From: JANRLJ01 sp034437895
GTDB taxonomy: Bacteria > Chloroflexota > Anaerolineae > Aggregatilineales > Phototrophicaceae
NCBI GenBank assembly: GCA_034437895.1
Contig: DAOTTO010000250.1
Span: forward strand, 1-5,295
DNA length: 5,295 nt
Reading direction: 5' to 3'
Under the pieces are notes generated by a model, which saw nothing but the letters and a program-made list of their open reading frames with translations, was not told the DNA's origin and did not search any database. A program made the translations under genes and the position numbers. How positions within the stretch are numbered: the first letter of the stretch is position 1; each line of letters starts with the position of its first letter. This document shows, piece after piece, positions 4,964 to 5,295 of the stretch.

Positions 4964-5295
4964 ATGAGCGAGAAGGTTTCGACTGAAAAATTGACAGGTG
5001 TTCCAGAGACGATGTTGATCCCGCTGTATTCGCGTGCGATAGAAACGCAGCGTCCTGACGGAATCATCAACGACGAAAAAGCCGTCGAGATGATGGCGCG
5101 AATCGATTATGATTTTTCGCGCTTTGCGGACGGGAATGCCACGCAAACGGGTGTTGCTATTCGTACCGAGATTTTTGATGAGCAGGTGCGGGCATTTATC
5201 GCCGCCAACCCAGATGGTGTGATCGTCAACCTCGGCGCGGGATTAGATACGCGCTACTTTCGCATGGATAACGGGCGCATCCTTTGGTACGAACT
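4964..5295 (+). CDS. SAM-dependent methyltransferase, LCM/TcmP-like family (PF04072 type), 3'-truncated
   Basis: A frame opening at ATG 4964 runs to the window edge without a stop (110 full codons visible; complete members are about 260-300 residues). The N terminus PETMLIPLYSRAIETQRPDGIINDEKAVEM is the family's lead-in, including the substrate-side YSRAIE region. ATQTGVAIRTEIFDEQV (59-75) is the conserved R-T-x-x-F-D block. NLGAGLDTRYFR (89-100) is the SAM-binding motif I, with the LGAGLDTR signature typical of leucine carboxyl methyltransferase/TcmP relatives. WYEL at the end matches the following acidic strand where the ribose-binding residue is expected. Such enzymes O-methylate carboxyl or polyketide hydroxyl groups; the substrate is unknown. 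It is divergent from the Rieske gene with a 71-bp gap. The start is supported by only a weak ribosome-binding site (GGAAAG, 4 nt away). Confidence 0.88.
   Translation, partial: MSEKVSTEKLTGVPETMLIPLYSRAIETQRPDGIINDEKAVEMMARIDYDFSRFADGNATQTGVAIRTEIFDEQVRAFIAANPDGVIVNLGAGLDTRYFRMDNGRILWYE

Noticed and set aside
4889..5146. 85-codon minus-strand ORF across the start of the methyltransferase
   Set aside because: The opposite strand encodes clear LCM-family motifs, and this frame would overlap the Rieske start region; no supporting signal.

Overview
The window is a compact stretch of bacterial chromosome. It has short intergenic gaps, Shine-Dalgarno sites, sigma-70-like promoters, a textbook intrinsic terminator, and genes on both strands with roughly balanced base composition. 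No rRNA, tRNA, transposase, integrase or CRISPR array is visible. The phylum cannot be fixed from this. The protein flavour (an IlvG/ILVBL-like ThDP enzyme, a choline-monooxygenase-like Rieske protein and an LCM-type methyltransferase in one neighbourhood) would fit an environmental Chloroflexota- or Actinobacteria-like metabolic generalist, but that is only a guess.

Layout. Positions 1-1266 (+) hold the C-terminal three quarters of a thiamine-diphosphate enzyme of the acetolactate-synthase-like type, cut by the window edge. A DedA/VTT membrane protein (1276-1956, +) follows after 9 nt, probably in the same operon. After a hairpin and a new promoter comes a classical SDR oxidoreductase (2077-2835, +). 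Positions 2836-3076 carry no long gene but are not empty: a CAAAT repeat array, an extended -10 promoter and a structured transcript of about 150 nt. That transcript contains a nearly perfect ribosome-binding site, a 10-codon ORF, a long hairpin and a strong terminator. A RimJ/RimL-like GNAT acetyltransferase (3077-3652, -) runs convergently into that terminator. Upstream of it on the same strand is a Rieske non-heme iron oxygenase (3765-4892, -). A divergent promoter region of 71 bp separates this from an LCM-family SAM methyltransferase (4964 onward, +), cut by the right edge.

The protein-coding genes do not form one recognisable pathway; they look like several short independent transcription units (ThDP enzyme-DedA, SDR, GNAT, Rieske, methyltransferase). 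The item most likely to be undescribed is the small transcription unit at about 2950-3103, which looks like a free-standing regulatory RNA or a leader with an embedded small ORF. Its terminator lies inside the 3' coding end of the opposing GNAT gene. No family could be assigned to it by eye.
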